Origin: Symsagittifera roscoffensis
Taxonomy: Eukaryota > Xenacoelomorpha > Acoela > Convolutidae
Reading direction: 5' to 3'
DNA length: 64,000 bases
Assembly (NCBI RefSeq): GCF_963678635.1
Contig: NC_087067.1
Span: 38,535,682-38,599,681, forward strand
A program made the position numbers and the translations under genes. Positions within the stretch are counted from its first letter, which is position 1. Each line of letters starts with the position of its first letter. This document shows positions 1 to 12,100 of the stretch, piece after piece. The notes under the pieces were generated by a model. It worked only from the letters and a program-made list of their open reading frames with translations, was not told the DNA's origin and did no database searches.

Positions 1-530
1 GTTGTGATTTTAGCCTTCAAATACGGCTGCTCAAATTCTTGAAGTTTTCGAGATATGACATTTTTTCTTATTTTTTCAAAATATTTTCAGAAAACTTAAA
101 ATTTTTTTTTCAAAATTTCAAATTTCAACTCTTGAGTAGGGGGCTGTTAGAGTACTCTCAGGAGTTGCCAATCTTGCCTCTGTGACTTCTCAAATATTTG
201 TAGTTTTCCAGATGTGACATTTGTGATTTTTTGTAAAAAAATTTCAGAAAATTTGAATTTTTTTTCCAAAACTTGAAATTCCGAACCCTATAGTTGGGGA
301 CTGTCAGAGAACTCTCAGGAGTTGCAAATCTTGCGTCCAAATGCAACTGCTCAGTTGCTTTTAGCTTTCGAGATGTGACGTTTTTTTATTTTTTATAAAC
401 TTAGATTTAATAAAAAGTTTCAAGGTTTTATGGTTTTTTCAAAATTTGAATTGAAAAAAACTAATAAAAAAACTTCTGAAATTACCAACGCTGTAAAGTG
501 GTGCTGTCAGAATACCCTCAAAGGATGCAG
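1..530. repeat. Minisatellite, about 160-bp unit
   Basis: Roughly three diverged units run in from the window edge. Each holds a segment close to TCTCAGGAGTTGC (near 159 and 317, weaker near 515), then a T-rich stretch with a GAGATGTGAC-like core (near 47, 210 and 372). The unit is about 158 bp, and the last one is degraded. A related scrap occurs near 1365-1430. No coding potential is evident, and the short open frames here come from AT-rich repeat sequence. Confidence 0.6.
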
Positions 531-784
531 ATGTTTTTTCCGATAAAGTCGGATTTTTTTGAGTTGTTAAAATTCGAAGCACGGAGGGTGCGTTATACGC
601 TAGTTAGTTTTGATAATAGTGCTCCCAACCTCAATATATTACTAAATAACACTGTTTATAATCCTGGCGTATTTTGCAAATATCATGGTGTTTTAGTTGA
701 CACTTACTTATCATTCACAATCCTATACCAAAAGTAAAATGTAAAATTGCGGAGGCATTTCATAAATGAGACATTTTGTTCCTA

Positions 785-1300
785 AATTAGTGGTGTTGAA
801 GTACTACAATTCAAACGTGAAGCCAACAATGCAAAATGGCTTATCGGCTTACGCTGGTATAAGCTTTGCTGTTTTGAACCAACTTTTAATGGTGCAACGG
901 AAACTTCTCAGAATGACTTACTCCAAAAGAAATTGAAACTATCGCTCGAGCATTTATCGACAAAAAATTCTTACTGTTCAAGAGCTCTAGGCGTATGATT
1001 TACTAAAACTTTGTTTTCGTTCTTTGAAAAAACGACACCCGACATCTTTTTTGAGTTCCACTTTTTCAGTATAAACCTTTGTTCATCTAACAAGAAAATC
1101 GAATTTCGTACATTTGAGCTTCCATTCTGTAACAATAAAAAGTAATGCGCATTGACATATGGAGGTTCCAAATTATTCTATTTTTAAGTGTCAAAAATCT
1201 ACTTCCTGACGAATTGGGTTTATGTCCAATAATGAAGAAATTTGTTCATAAGTTAAAGGATAATTACCTACTTGGCAATAATCATCTACTACATCGAATT
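785..1300 (+). pseudogene. Remnant of LINE reverse transcriptase C-terminus
   Basis: Reading across frames on the plus strand gives fragments typical of the region after the reverse-transcriptase catalytic core in Jockey/CR1-like non-LTR retrotransposons: a stretch like RAYDLLKLCFRSLKKRHP, later YGGSKLFYFL and NLLPDELG, then KKFVHKLKDNYLL. That order matches the family's usual ending (Y-G-x-K-L-W-N-S-L-P, then F-K-x-x-L-K). Frames shift and stops occur, so it is dead. Similar but separate material lies on the minus strand at 60.5-61.0 kb. Confidence 0.5.
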
Positions 1301-1427
1301 TTTCAAATGTTTTTTCCCATAAAAAGAAAATTAAAACCTTTGAATAAATGCTATCAGCTGATTAGAGGTTGCAAATCTATCCTTAAAACACGGCTGTCTA
1401 ATTCTTCTTTGTTTTCGAAAAATTGCT

Positions 1428-2505
1428 TCATGACTTTCTCACGCGGAAGTTCTTCGCAGCAGCTATTTTTGAAACATATGAGCTACATTCCTTCGAGACT
1501 AGCTTTTGAACCTGAATAGCTTAGTTAACACTTAGATTCCTTGTCACTTCAATGATTAACTACCCCAAAATTTCAGTGTTCAAGTCCTTTCGCTGTCAAA
1601 CATGTTCTGACTTATCTTCATCTTGATCCTGTTGTTGTTGATGGCAGTCATCATAGAAAGAATTTATTTAAGTTAAGGAAGTTTCTTATTTTTAACAGTA
1701 TATCAATGTTAGCCTAAGGGTGCTTTATGTAAACGTCTCGCCATGTTTTTAATCTTATGTTTTTCATATTTAAAAAATGAATTAAAACAATGTATTTGCG
1801 AGAAGTTGCACTTTTTGTGAAATTTGAGTGATTTTTAATTTTTTTTAAATTTTAGTTTATAATGATAGTATATAAGATGTATTGCGCTTTTGTCGTGGTT
1901 TGAAAATACTGAGCATGTAAGTTAGGATTTCTTTTTAACTCAAATTCTTAATTGATTTTTTTAATTTTAAAAATGTAAGACTAAATTTATGGCGAGACGT
2001 ATACACAGTTTAGCCTTAAGCTAACCTTGATAAACTGTTAAATAACAGACATTTTTTTAACATAAATAAACAGATTTAAAAAAATAATTCACTTAAATTC
2101 TATTTTAAATCAAGAAGCATTTATAATCTTCACTTTCAAGGGTAGACTCTCAGTGGGTTTTTACTTTGCTTTTCGTCTATCCTATCCTTAGTCATTTTGA
2201 TTCTGCATCATGTTTGACGATGTTGTATAAAACTTGATTTGAGAGATATAAATTTTTCTTTTTTTTCTATGACTGCTATCAACAACAACAGGATCAAGAA
2301 GAAGCTATGTTAGATCATGTTTAACAGCGAAAGGACTTTGACAATGAAACCTTGAGGTAGTTAATCATTGAAGTCACGTAGAAGGAGGAAGCTGAAGATT
2401 TAACCAAGCTACTCATGTTTAAAAGCTAGTCTCGAAAGAATGTAACTCATATCTGTTTCAAAGAAAGTAGCTGCTGCGAAGAAATGCCGCAAGAGAAAGT
2501 CAAAG
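1428..2505. repeat. Long imperfect inverted repeat (foldback-like)
   Basis: The left arm, about 1428-1765, reappears as its reverse complement at about 1965-2505. Matching blocks, in mirror order, include CTTCGCAGCAGCTA near 1451 with its complement near 2470, GATCCTGTTGTTGTTGAT near 1625 with its complement near 2283, and ACGTCTCGCCAT near 1732 with ATGGCGAGACGT near 1990. The right arm carries about 180 bp of extra sequence (around 2090-2270). The spacer is AT-rich with no open frame of note. It resembles a non-autonomous foldback transposon, but I see no clear target-site duplication. Confidence 0.65.
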
Positions 2506-2990
2506 TGTACATTGCAATCTTGTATGCATGTAAGCTGCAAATTTCAGAATTCTGGAAATTATCTCATCTGTCAAATTTCGGACCTCCAACCGATTTCGTA
2601 AATTCTCTGATATAAACTGTGATTAGATCATTACTAGTAAAAAAAAATTACGCAAATATACGGTTTTTACTTCTAGCAGCTGCCACCTTCAAAGGTGTGG
2701 TTTTCAATGTTAATGAAGGAACTGAACTTTCACCTGCAAAGCTTGGCTCGAATAGTTTTTGTCGTTGATTTTACCGGAAAACCTTTGAAATGTTCTTCTC
2801 GCTCAGTTTCGTTGGGCAATTTGACATATGATTTTTTTAGTGTCATTCTAAATTCATTGGTTTATGGAAAGGCAAATAACATTCTTTAGTAGACCGTTTG
2901 CAAATTGCCTGAAAATGGAGCTTGGCTTAAAGTTTAGTTAAGTGTCATTGAATCCTAAAATACTCTTATATCTAATAGCAAAAGGAGTGC
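2506..2990. other. Unassigned AT-rich intergenic sequence
   Basis: I see no supported gene, RNA or repeat here. A 64-codon open frame at 2695-2889 has no recognisable motif and no splice context. Confidence 0.4.
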
Positions 2991-2999
2991 ATTCATACT

Positions 3000-3335
3000 C
3001 ATGAGGAATGCACATATAAATGCCCTTAGGTAGATATGATTTTTTTAAGTTCAATTCATTGCTAGAAAGTCAGCAAAATGCACTCTCCAATTATGAAAAT
3101 TGAAATGGCGCAACAAAGGTATCGATTTCTAGTTTCAAAAATGGAATTTATTTTTTAAATTTCCCAGTTGAAGAAACATTTTTCCTAATTATTCAGTTTT
3201 CTCAAATTTGTTCAATTCAAACAGCTGGAAGGCCATATTTTTTTGTTTTGAAATTCAGAAGTTGAATTTGTTTTGAAACGAGTCATTTTTTTTGCGTTTG
3301 TTGACTCTTTTCCAACTGTCTGTTGGCCATTTTTA
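3000..3335 (+). mobile_element. MITE family 1, 3' part
   Basis: This copy shares with those at 7.4, 14.4, 15.3 and 36.3 kb the block order 'gaaatggcgcaacaaa', 'tttcccag', 'ctcaaatt', 'gaaattc-gaagttgaa', and the terminus 'gttgactcttttccaact'. The 5' inverted terminus is not recognisable. Confidence 0.5.
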
Positions 3336-3359
3336 ATTGTTTCTGTTTCAGTAAAACCT

Positions 3360-3910
3360 TTTTAACGAAACCTTGCGATCAGCAAGGGTGTTGCAACCGG
3401 GTGCTAGACTTTGTCCCGTAAATAACTTTGTTCAAAGAATAGTCACTTTAATAGGAGTGTTAAATATATTCGCTGACATGCCCAATTTTTCTACGCTTGC
3501 GATTAGTAAGCGTTATCAAATCGGAACATAAGTTTTTTTCGTGCTCACAACTTGTTTAACAGAATCACTTGAATCCCTGGAATATTGGTTTATAATGAAT
3601 TCAATTTTCTATGCGTGTCTGACTCTTAGCCTGGAGGTGAAGAATACGGCTTGGACGCCCAGGATCGTGGGTTTGAATCTGATCAGGAATGTGTTGTCGG
3701 CTTGGTTGCCACATCGTAGAATTGATTTTCTTGCGCAATTTCCAATGTAGTTGCTTTTAGTTTTTTTGAATTACTCCTGCAATTTTTAATTTTACTAGCC
3801 TTGATTTCTTATTTTTAGCTGTTTTTTTTTCTTTCAAAATTTACTTTCGGCGCAAACGATTTCAGCTTATATTTTATTTGCTTGGTGAACTAATATGGGG
3901 TCATTTCAAG
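3360..3910 (+). repeat. tRNA-like interspersed repeat, family B
   Basis: The head block near 3370-3445 (GCGATCAGCAAGGG, then CCCGTAAATAACTTTGTTC) recurs near 23310-23370 and 51855-51925. The body contains GTGGGTTTGAATCTGATC near 3667, which fits an RNA polymerase III B box (GGTTCGAATC-like). The tail TTTCAGCTTATATTTTATT near 3860 corresponds to TTTCGGCTTATGTTTTA near 21853 and 23229 and to ATCGGCTTATTTTATC near 52275. A tRNA-derived SINE is the best guess. I cannot fold a true tRNA. Confidence 0.45.
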
Positions 3911-4514
3911 GGAAGAGTATGTCTCAGGCTTCATTTCGGATCGCACAAAATAAGGAAACTTTTGGAATAGAATTTTTGGTTCCAAGTTTTTCATGAAAAC
4001 TTTCGGTTCTTCGGGAAAAAACTTAAATTAATACAAGCTCTTTTGTTCGCTATATATTAGTTCCTTCACGCTCTTCCGAAAGTTGGATTAAAATAATCGT
4101 TATTTGGCTGAATCAGAGAAATCTGAAGGGAAGGAGCGACAAGGTTCTTTGCTGAGAAGCTCTGTTTCTGTTTTGTTTTTGGTCTCGTAAATTTATGGGC
4201 TCAAAAGTGTTTTTCCTTTCTCAAATAACAGGCACTGATTATATAAGACGTTATACCAACAAATTTTGAGTTGAAGTATAGGCTCTGTAAGTAGGTACAG
4301 GATGCTTCACCACCTCAGCCCTAAAAGTAAATACTCTTAATATCTGCACAAACAGTTTGAACAATCAGAGTATTATCACCCGTTTGTTCCAAATGTTTTT
4401 ATATCTGTAATTTGCTTTTCAGATAGTGCAATACTTCAAGTTTGATTTCGAATTTTGATTTGGACAAGTGTTTACCTTTCAGACGTTGTTAGTGTGAAGA
4501 GAGTGAATACAAGC
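3911..4514. other. Upstream region of the membrane-protein gene
   Basis: No repeat or coding signal is recognised. Promoter and 5' UTR of the downstream gene should lie here or further upstream, but no clear TATA or initiator motif can be defended. Confidence 0.3.
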
Positions 4515-5906
4515 ATGGCTGAGATTCTGTTTTTCTTGCAGACCAACTTGGAGATGGTCATTACAGTGTGGTCCTTTGTCACAATAGGCAAGTAGACGGA
4601 AAAAATTTATTTCTTCAAAATTACCACTGAAGTTTAGGATTTTTTCTAGTTAAATGGTACCTTACACCGAATCCTATTCTCATGTTTATTGTCAATTCAA
4701 GTTTTTAGGTACAGTCAAAATATTAAAAACCTAGCAATAAATATTTTATTAACGGTTCAAGGAACTGTTTCCAAGAGATCTTGAAAAACAATTTTTGTGG
4801 ATCTCCTCGAAATTGTGGAACATTGAAGGGCGGATAATCAATTTTTTTGCGGGTACTTTACATTCAAAGATCATTAAGATGATCTTTACTTCTAAAAAAC
4901 TCCCCAATATTGTCACTAGAAGTTTCCGATTTTCGTTTTCGATGAGATTGAAGCATAGCCAGATCCAGTTTTTATTATATTGGAATTAAGTTAATTGACA
5001 AATTTATAATGCGATATTGATATACGAGAATTAGAATTTAATGAATTGCATAAATTATGATTTTTTTTGGTTTATAGGGATGCTGTGGCTTTTTACCATC
5101 CTATGTTTGGTGGACTTCTCCATTCTGGGTATTTATCTGTTGCTGCTGGCCCTATGTACAACCACTATCGAGTGTAGCAAATTCGTCCAGAGGTTCATGT
5201 GCTGTCCAGAGTCCAGCATACCCTACAAAATGTTCCAAGTGAGTACTTAAAGTATAAGCAGTTTTAATGGAAACAAAAATGAAATTTGAAATGCTATTAC
5301 TATCTTTAAAAATTTGTGCAGTTAACCTTACAAAAGCGTCTCATATTAATTTCGCCAATTTAGGCATGTTTGGCTGAAATCTGAACGAAAGATTTGCTGA
5401 AATGAATAGCAGCAAATGGTTAAATGTAATTCAATCAGATGTTTAGCTCAACATAAATGATCTGCAGTTACTAATCATGACATATCGTGATTCTATATCA
5501 GATAGTCTTTTTTACTAGTTGTTTGTTTGTAGCTTGTAGAAAATCCGGCGAGTCTGTTCTGACGCGGGTGATCTTCGAAGTAGTGGAATCATAAAAAAAA
5601 CTAGTTTCCGGTAAATTGATTATCATAAAGCTACGTTTTGTTCAGGCTTTGCTGTGGCTTAACACTTGGAAGCGAGCTCTGTTCTATCTCGTGGCCACCC
5701 TGATTCTCCTTTTCATGGTCATTCTCAATCTATGGTCTCTATTCCTGTTCATAGTTCTGGCAGGTCTAGCTGGACTCTACTTCTACCAGTGGTATGCGTC
5801 CAGGAACCAGTCTAACAACCAGGACGCCGAAAAAGGCTTTGATGGAGGAGCTGCTGGTGGACCTCCACCGGCTAACCCAGCTGCATCCGGATACTCCGGA
5901 TACTGA
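4515..5906 (+). CDS. Four-helix membrane protein, Flower/TMEM72-like (3 exons)
   Basis: Exons 4515-4587, 5078-5238 and 5646-5906 join in frame to 164 residues. Exon 1 ends ATAG|GCAAGT, a GC-AG donor matching consensus apart from +2. Exon 2 ends CAA|GTGAGT. Acceptors are TTATAG and TTCAG. Predicted helices lie at about residues 14-34, 38-58, 88-105 and 107-126. Glu56 closes helix 2, a cysteine-bearing loop follows (Cys57, Cys66, Cys67), and helix 3 is entered by NTWKRALFY. This layout resembles the calcium-channel Flower (CACFD1) family and the related TMEM72 family: an acidic residue in helix 2, then W-K/Q-A-x-F-Y before helix 3. Length fits Flower (about 170-195). The tail is Gly/Pro-rich and ends in GYSGY. 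Flower proteins sit in synaptic or endosomal membranes, but that role is family inference and the resemblance is by eye. The membrane topology is surer than the family. Confidence 0.6.
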
Positions 5907-6840
5907 AGTTTGAAGTCTCTGGCAATAGCTAAAATATATGTAAAAAGTGGACTGGCTAGTTAAATGGGCTTACAAAAGCAAATGGGCAGGCAATTATTTA
6001 CAAGGTCAACAAACTATACAGGGCTAGCGAGCACACCTTCAATTTTTGTTGCTAAAGATTTGCAAAGATTCCCCCTTTGGATAGTTTTACGATATCCATT
6101 TTTGGCTTGCCAACCTCAAAAATTTTCTTAAGTCGCCTTAGGAGCCAATAACACAAAGTTGGAGGGGCGAGTGCTTGTCATGAAAGCAATTGTTTAGTCA
6201 ATTTTTTTTAATTTTGCCAAGAAGCGTCACATTGAGCCTGTTTTTTTTTCTAAAAAATTGCCTCTGGAAAATAAATTGAGCGACCTAAAAAATGAAAGGT
6301 CGACGAACTTTTCTGCGCATGACACTGTAAAAATATGATGATTTGAAATAATTGTCGAACTGTTTGCATTTAGCTTTAATTCTCGGCCATTGCCCCTTCT
6401 ATAACGCCTTGCATTTCAGTTGTAGACTCATACTTGAGTTCAAACCTCATCCGCAAATGTTTTGTATCCGTTTCTTGTACTTTACTCACTAAGTAGGCTT
6501 GAAATGATTCAGTTTGTATGTATTTATCTTTTTTGCTTTACAGGTTTTTGGCCTATACTATTTGAATTAGAAATTAATATTTAATTTTATTATAATACCC
6601 AAATATATTTAATACAAAATGTAGAATGAAATCTATGCCAATGAAGAATTGAAAGTAAGCTTTCATAATTCCGCACAATTTGTCAATTTTCCAACTACTC
6701 GAAGTCTACCTACTCATACCTCATTGCTCTCTCAGAATAACTTTGACTTCTCCTAAGTAGATGTAATTTTCGCTTGTATGTTTCTCTTTTGTAAATAATA
6801 TAACGAATCCTTTCTGTGAAATGATCTGCCTAATAAATCT
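5907..6840 (+). other. 3' UTR and poly(A) signal of membrane-protein gene
   Basis: After the stop at 5904-5906 no coding sequence follows. AATAAA at 6832-6837 lies in a T-rich context and is a plausible polyadenylation signal, though other AT-rich candidates exist. The segment 6040-6330 looks like a decayed copy of MITE family 3 (blocks 'atatccatttttgg', 'gtcgcc', 'gcgacctaaaaaa', 'aaggtcgac'). Confidence 0.4.
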
Positions 6841-7439
6841 TCTTGATTAACAATTTTTTTTCAATTAAGCTACCTAACTGGAAGGTTTTTGTAACTTGTT
6901 GAGAGTTGGACCCTCTGCTTGGACGCGGACAGAAAAGGATTGATACGTTTTGCTCAAAAATCTTTTCCCCGAGCAAACGCTTTTGAAATAGTGCTCATTT
7001 TGGTCACAATTTTGTTGTATGGAATTGGCATTTATCAAACTAGACATTCCAATTAACTATGCAGGTGAACTATGCTTTCCAATTACAAGCAGAATTTTAA
7101 TGTGAGTGTGTTCGAGTTTCGACAGGGATTAAAATTTTCAAAAATCCAGAGTAATGAAAAAAATTACCTATTAATCAAATTTTTCCCTCATTGGGTTAGT
7201 TGAATGGAAAAAGTGTCAATCATAAAAGATAATTGACATGTAAAATATTAATCGTTTTTGGGTTCATCACTTTTCCATTGAATGAAAATTTTTTAGAACC
7301 ATTTTCCAGCTTTGCTGCTTTTACATCTCATCTTCTGTCAGTCAGTTTGCCATGCTAGGTCTAAATTGCATTTGAAGTAATTTCATCTAAGTTGGCCTCG
7401 AACTGATTTTTTATGACTTTAATATGAGCAGTTCAGACT

Positions 7440-7787
7440 CTAATATGTCTCGATGATTTTTTTTCCAGGAAAAGTTAAAATTTGTTCAGGCTCAAGTTCA
7501 CTTTTTTGCGATGTGACTTTAGATTTCTTTGTAATTTTAGTTCAATTTCTTTGTTGAAAGGAAGGCAAAATTCACTATCGAAAAGCGAAAGTGTAAAGGT
7601 CACGAAAAACGTGATCGACTTCTTATTTCGAAAATGGAATTTATCAAAAAAGGTGTCAACCATAATTTGCTCTAGAAATTCAGCGAGCTTCAAGGCATTT
7701 TTTTTGGAAATTTTAAAGTAGAGAATTTTTCACAAAAAAAAACAAGAAAGGATTTTTTTCTGTTTATTTGCGTTCATTGACTCTTTT
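7440..7787 (+). mobile_element. MITE family 1 copy
   Basis: It runs from a 'tcgatgattttttttcc' block through 'aaaatttgttcaggct', 'ttcactatcgaaaagcg' and 'aacgtgatcgacttc' to the terminus 'GCGTTCATTGACTC' (7770-7783). That terminus is the reverse complement of the family's 5' end, GAGTCAATGAACG. The short open frames on both strands here are repeat sequence. Confidence 0.6.
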
Positions 7788-8486
7788 TCAACTGTTTGTT
7801 GGCTATGTTTTTAATTGTTGAACTCGCATTTTTGAAACTTTCTTAGTTGCTTCTGGTAAGGCTCTTAGTAAAATTGATCACAAAAAAGACCCAGGAAGCT
7901 CAAGAGCTGATCAGACAAAAACTGATTGGTCAATACGAAGTTGAACATCAACTTTAATTGAAATTTTTTGTGCAATTAGAAGGTTCATATATGTTCAGAC
8001 ATTTTTTTGTTCCGACCATTTGAAAAATGGAGAGGAACTTTGTATTCGGGTGTGTTTTAGTGTATTTTTATTTTCCACGCAAAATCAGGTACCATAAATA
8101 ATAATGGGTCGAGTGATATACCATAATAAAGCCCTTTCAGTGGTGATTCAAACGACATTCAAAAATTTCCAAAAAGTTGTCCCAATATCGAGAAAAACAG
8201 GTTTAAGAATTCCGATTTTTAGTCTTAATTCGAGCATATAATGTAAGCGAGCAGGCTTACAATTGCTTATTTTTGCCTTTTTTAGGCCGTGAAAATTTAG
8301 TTATACTCAACTTAAGTTGTTTTTGGAAGCTTTTTGTAGCGCCATTTGGGAATTGAAAACTTTGAACTCAAAAAAACTTACTCAAAAGTTTTTTTGTATT
8401 CATTTTTCTACAAAAGTTCAGTGTGCCTTTTTTGAGACTGTCGAATATTGCTAATTTCAAGTTTTTTTGCTTAGATCGTTTTATCA

Positions 8487-8600
8487 CAACGCGCAGAAAA
8501 ATCACACTAATTTGAAAAAATTATATATCTTTTTTTAGACTCTGGTCGGAACATTCTGTGCTACTTGCAAAGTAACCCGCTATCCTTGTTATTGTTAGGC
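8487..8600 (+). repeat. Dispersed repeat shared with sequence upstream of formin exon 17
   Basis: The block GGTCGGAACATTCTGTGCTA followed by a purine-rich link and GCTATCCTTGTT is repeated almost unchanged at 28098-28142, directly before a formin splice acceptor. A weaker relative lies at 15762-15859, before the exon 11 acceptor. Confidence 0.6.
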
Positions 8601-9101
8601 CTGCCTTATTAGACAAACCGACATGTCTGGTACTGTGAGAAATGTTGCACAAATGTTCACGGCTAACTTTTACAAGCGGGTAAAAATAGTCTGCTAATTA
8701 TAGCTTCGGCTAATTAGCTCGTTCTGCTTTTAGACCCTTTCTGATCTTGGACTATTCTGTTCAGATCACCCCTTCCCAATATGCCAGGGTTTTAAATATC
8801 TGTCATTATGGATTCGAGCAAGACTGTCCAGATATAATAATAAAATTGAAGGAAATTATCAGGATATCAAAAGTAATATGAATCATGTAACTAACGCTTT
8901 TGCAATAGTGCCATGGCTGTTTTAAATAACATTACAGGAAAGATGGGTAATGTTGTGTCATTCAATTCAGTTTTTTGTGCTTCATTTTAATTGTCTTTCA
9001 GATAGTATGGCCCATTTTTCATGACAACAAACGAGAGTTGACTTAGATTTCAAAGTATTTTTGAAGATGTGCAGTGGATAATCTGAAAGGCTTCGACTAA
9101 A

Positions 9102-12100
9102 ATGAAGAAACGGAAAGATAAGAATGTGAGTATCGTGCGAAGTGCGTTCATTCATCGATTTTAATCTGCAATAAAGGATAGTTTTGGCTTATTTTTATCT
9201 GGCAATAAGTAGATAATGTTGGCTTATTTTCCAGAACACTTATATGAGTTATGGAAAGGACCATAACTTAACTTAGTCAAGTTGTCTCCAGGAAAGTTGA
9301 AACTTTTTGTAAGTTTCAATTTTATAAGTTTCAATAAGTTAGAAAGAAAACACCTTTTTGATTTTACTATGTATGAAATCCGCGCTCTCTGTATAGTGTA
9401 ATAAATTAATGCTCTGAATTTCAACTGAAAATAAGTCAAAATTTGATTTTAAATTCTAAGTTCCAACTTTGAGTTTGAGTTTAACAACAAAAGTAAACCT
9501 TTGAAAGTGGAAAGTGTTATCCAATTGTTTCTGTTGGTTAAAGAGAAATCAAAGCACTCTAGTCGGTATCCCCGAGGCGCTCAATGGAGATGGCAAGGGG
9601 GAGTCCAGGAACCAGACTGTGTTCGGAATATCAGATGCATATGGGTCTGCAGAAGGAGGGGGAGGTGATGTGGGTGGGGGCAAGAGCATTCGTGAGAGGA
9701 TCAAGTATCTGCAGGAGAATGACCAGGAAAAGTACACTCTACTGCTGAAAAGAGCATTCGTAAGTCAATTAAAAGAAATAATATTGTTCATTTTTGCCAT
9801 GAATCAAGCAAGCTAATTAATTCATAGTATCATGCTCAGTTGGTTTGAGCGCTCTTATGTTTACGTTTTTGCTATGAAAAACCTGCAAATTTTTGAACTC
9901 CGAGAAAATCAGCTGTCGAAAATGATAATTTTTTTGTGTTAATGCACAAAGCATTGGTTCTGTAATTTTTTCATCACAAAGTAATTACAATAAAATCATA
10001 ACATGTGATGTTTCGTGTGATTTTTACAGGAGAGCATGAATCTCGGGGGCAAACTGGAGGAGCTGATGAAGGCCAAGAAAGGGGGAGGTGCTACGACTAG
10101 TGCTATAGATATGGACAAGTTCGTACTCGCATTTGCCACTCAGAAACCACTCGAGCTCCTAAAGATAGAAGGTCGGTGTTACGAGACGATAATTAACGCG
10201 AGAAATTGTCCAAACTGCAGGAGCAGATTAAAAGAGAGAACCTTTGCTACTCTTTATACAATTATATCTTCTATTGATCGGACATGCGATTTTTCTAAAG
10301 GCTCTATATTTTTTGTTGGGAAAAAGCCAATTAGATTTTCGTTGGACGATGTAAAATATGGCCAATGAATGAAAAAGATGGAGAATGATGAGAAATGATT
10401 TAATGCCCCTTAGACACGGTTATAATTTCATTAACAGTTGTTGACTTGACTAGCTGGAGTTTTATTTGCCGACACTCACTCACATCAACTTTATTAATTA
10501 GCACTTTAAGCGAGTGTTTTGTATTATTGATGAGTTTTACTACTTGAAGGTCTGGCCAATGCGAACTCGAGTGAAGTGGCAGTTGGGGCGGAGGGAGGGG
10601 ACGAAGAGAGGAAGGATGCCCCTCAGCACTTCAAGAATCAGCTGCACACCATCAAGAACAAAAGCATAGAGGAGATGTCTGACTTGATGAAGGAACTCTC
10701 ACAGGTCCTCAGATACTGCACAGTCGAGTAAGTAGACAGAAATAATCATTCATCGTGAAATCGGAGAAATGATCTGAAAGACTTAAGCACTATAGATTTG
10801 GGTTTTTACAAGGTCTTATAGGGTTTTTATGAATGCTTGGCGTCAGAAAATAGTGTAGCTTTACATCTTGAAGTACATGTGACGTTTTTTTTTCTTGTCG
10901 CGTTGTTTTTTCGAAAAAGATATAGGGCCGCATACATATATATGATGATGATTTAATAATACTACAAATTACGAAAACTGGCATATGTTTCAGCTGGATA
11001 CGCAATTTTGGTGAAGACGGGCTTGTTGGAATCATGAAAGCACTCAAGTTAGTACATATCTTTATATCTTGTTTTATTGTCATTTGTTCTAATGCTTCGA
11101 TGGTATCAAAGTCTGCCGTTATGGAGATATTGCTCCGTTGCTTGTCAATTGATTATATAAAGGCCCACGCTATCCGGTATTTTTTTGACTGATGGGTTTA
11201 CGTATGGTCTGATTGTTTCAGACGTGCGTTCGAACTAGAGAAAGAAAAAGAAAAGCCTATAAAAAAAGAGAAGGACCACTTCACAGAGACCAAACTGAAC
11301 ACTCTCCGCTCCCTGCGATGCATGTGTAACTGCAAAGCAGGTCTAGTCGTATTTCTGGACACGTACTCTGGACTCTCCCAGAGCGTGGCTTTGGGTACAG
11401 ATAACATGAGCAAACAGCGGGAACAGGAAAGGGAGAGGATGTTTTTGAATCTGGGCTACATCGTGATGTGCTTGGGCTGGGATCCGACGTCCGAGGCAAA
11501 ACAGACACTTACTCTGGAGACGCTACAGTTCCTAGCACCGCTAATGGGAATCAAACTCAGTGACCAATACATGTAATGACTCATTTTCAAGGACCTTGCG
11601 ATAATTTCCAAAGATTGCGTTTGATGGCTCATCGTGATGCGAAATAACATGAAAAAACAAAAATGCGGTATCTCTGTGTGTTGCAGTTGCTGCCATACAG
11701 CAGTTAGCGCAAGTTTTGGGGTTATTAAGGCTCGAACTTCGTTTTCTTTTGAACAAAATTGGTAAAATTTGCAGGTATCCTATTGTACTGGAGGCATTTT
11801 CGGCTGCTGAGACAATCAGGAGAAGAGACGACGACAACTTTTTGATCAATTTGGAAAAATACGAGCGATTCACACCCTTAGCAAACATGTTGGACATATA
11901 CGCCAAAGATGTGAACGACAGTTCTCTCATGGAGAAGCCCTTTCCGGATCAGAAACCAGAAGACGGATCAAATCCGCCAGAACCGGACTACGCCAACGAG
12001 ATCAAAAGATACCCCAATGGACTCAAAATTATTGTGAGTTTTTGTTTTCTGGTTTTCTGGTTAAGACTTACATGCCTTTTTTGGTTGTTTTTCTGGGCTG

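Larger units (their letters stand above)
6841..9101. other. Intergenic region upstream of formin
   Basis: It contains a MITE family 1 copy (7440-7787) and a dispersed-repeat copy (8487-8600). The rest, including 7800-8480 and 8600-9101, shows no recognised gene or RNA. The formin promoter should be here. I cannot point to a specific element. Confidence 0.4.

Noticed and set aside
1145..1519. 124-codon open frame as a gene
   Set aside because: Its N-terminal part belongs to a decayed LINE C-terminus in this frame, and its end runs into the inverted-repeat element.
10172..10368. Open frame continuing past formin exon 3
   Set aside because: Joining at 10171 (weak donor GTCGGT) to 10550 keeps phase and continues a family-like sequence; the extension runs into a stop and has no match to FH3.
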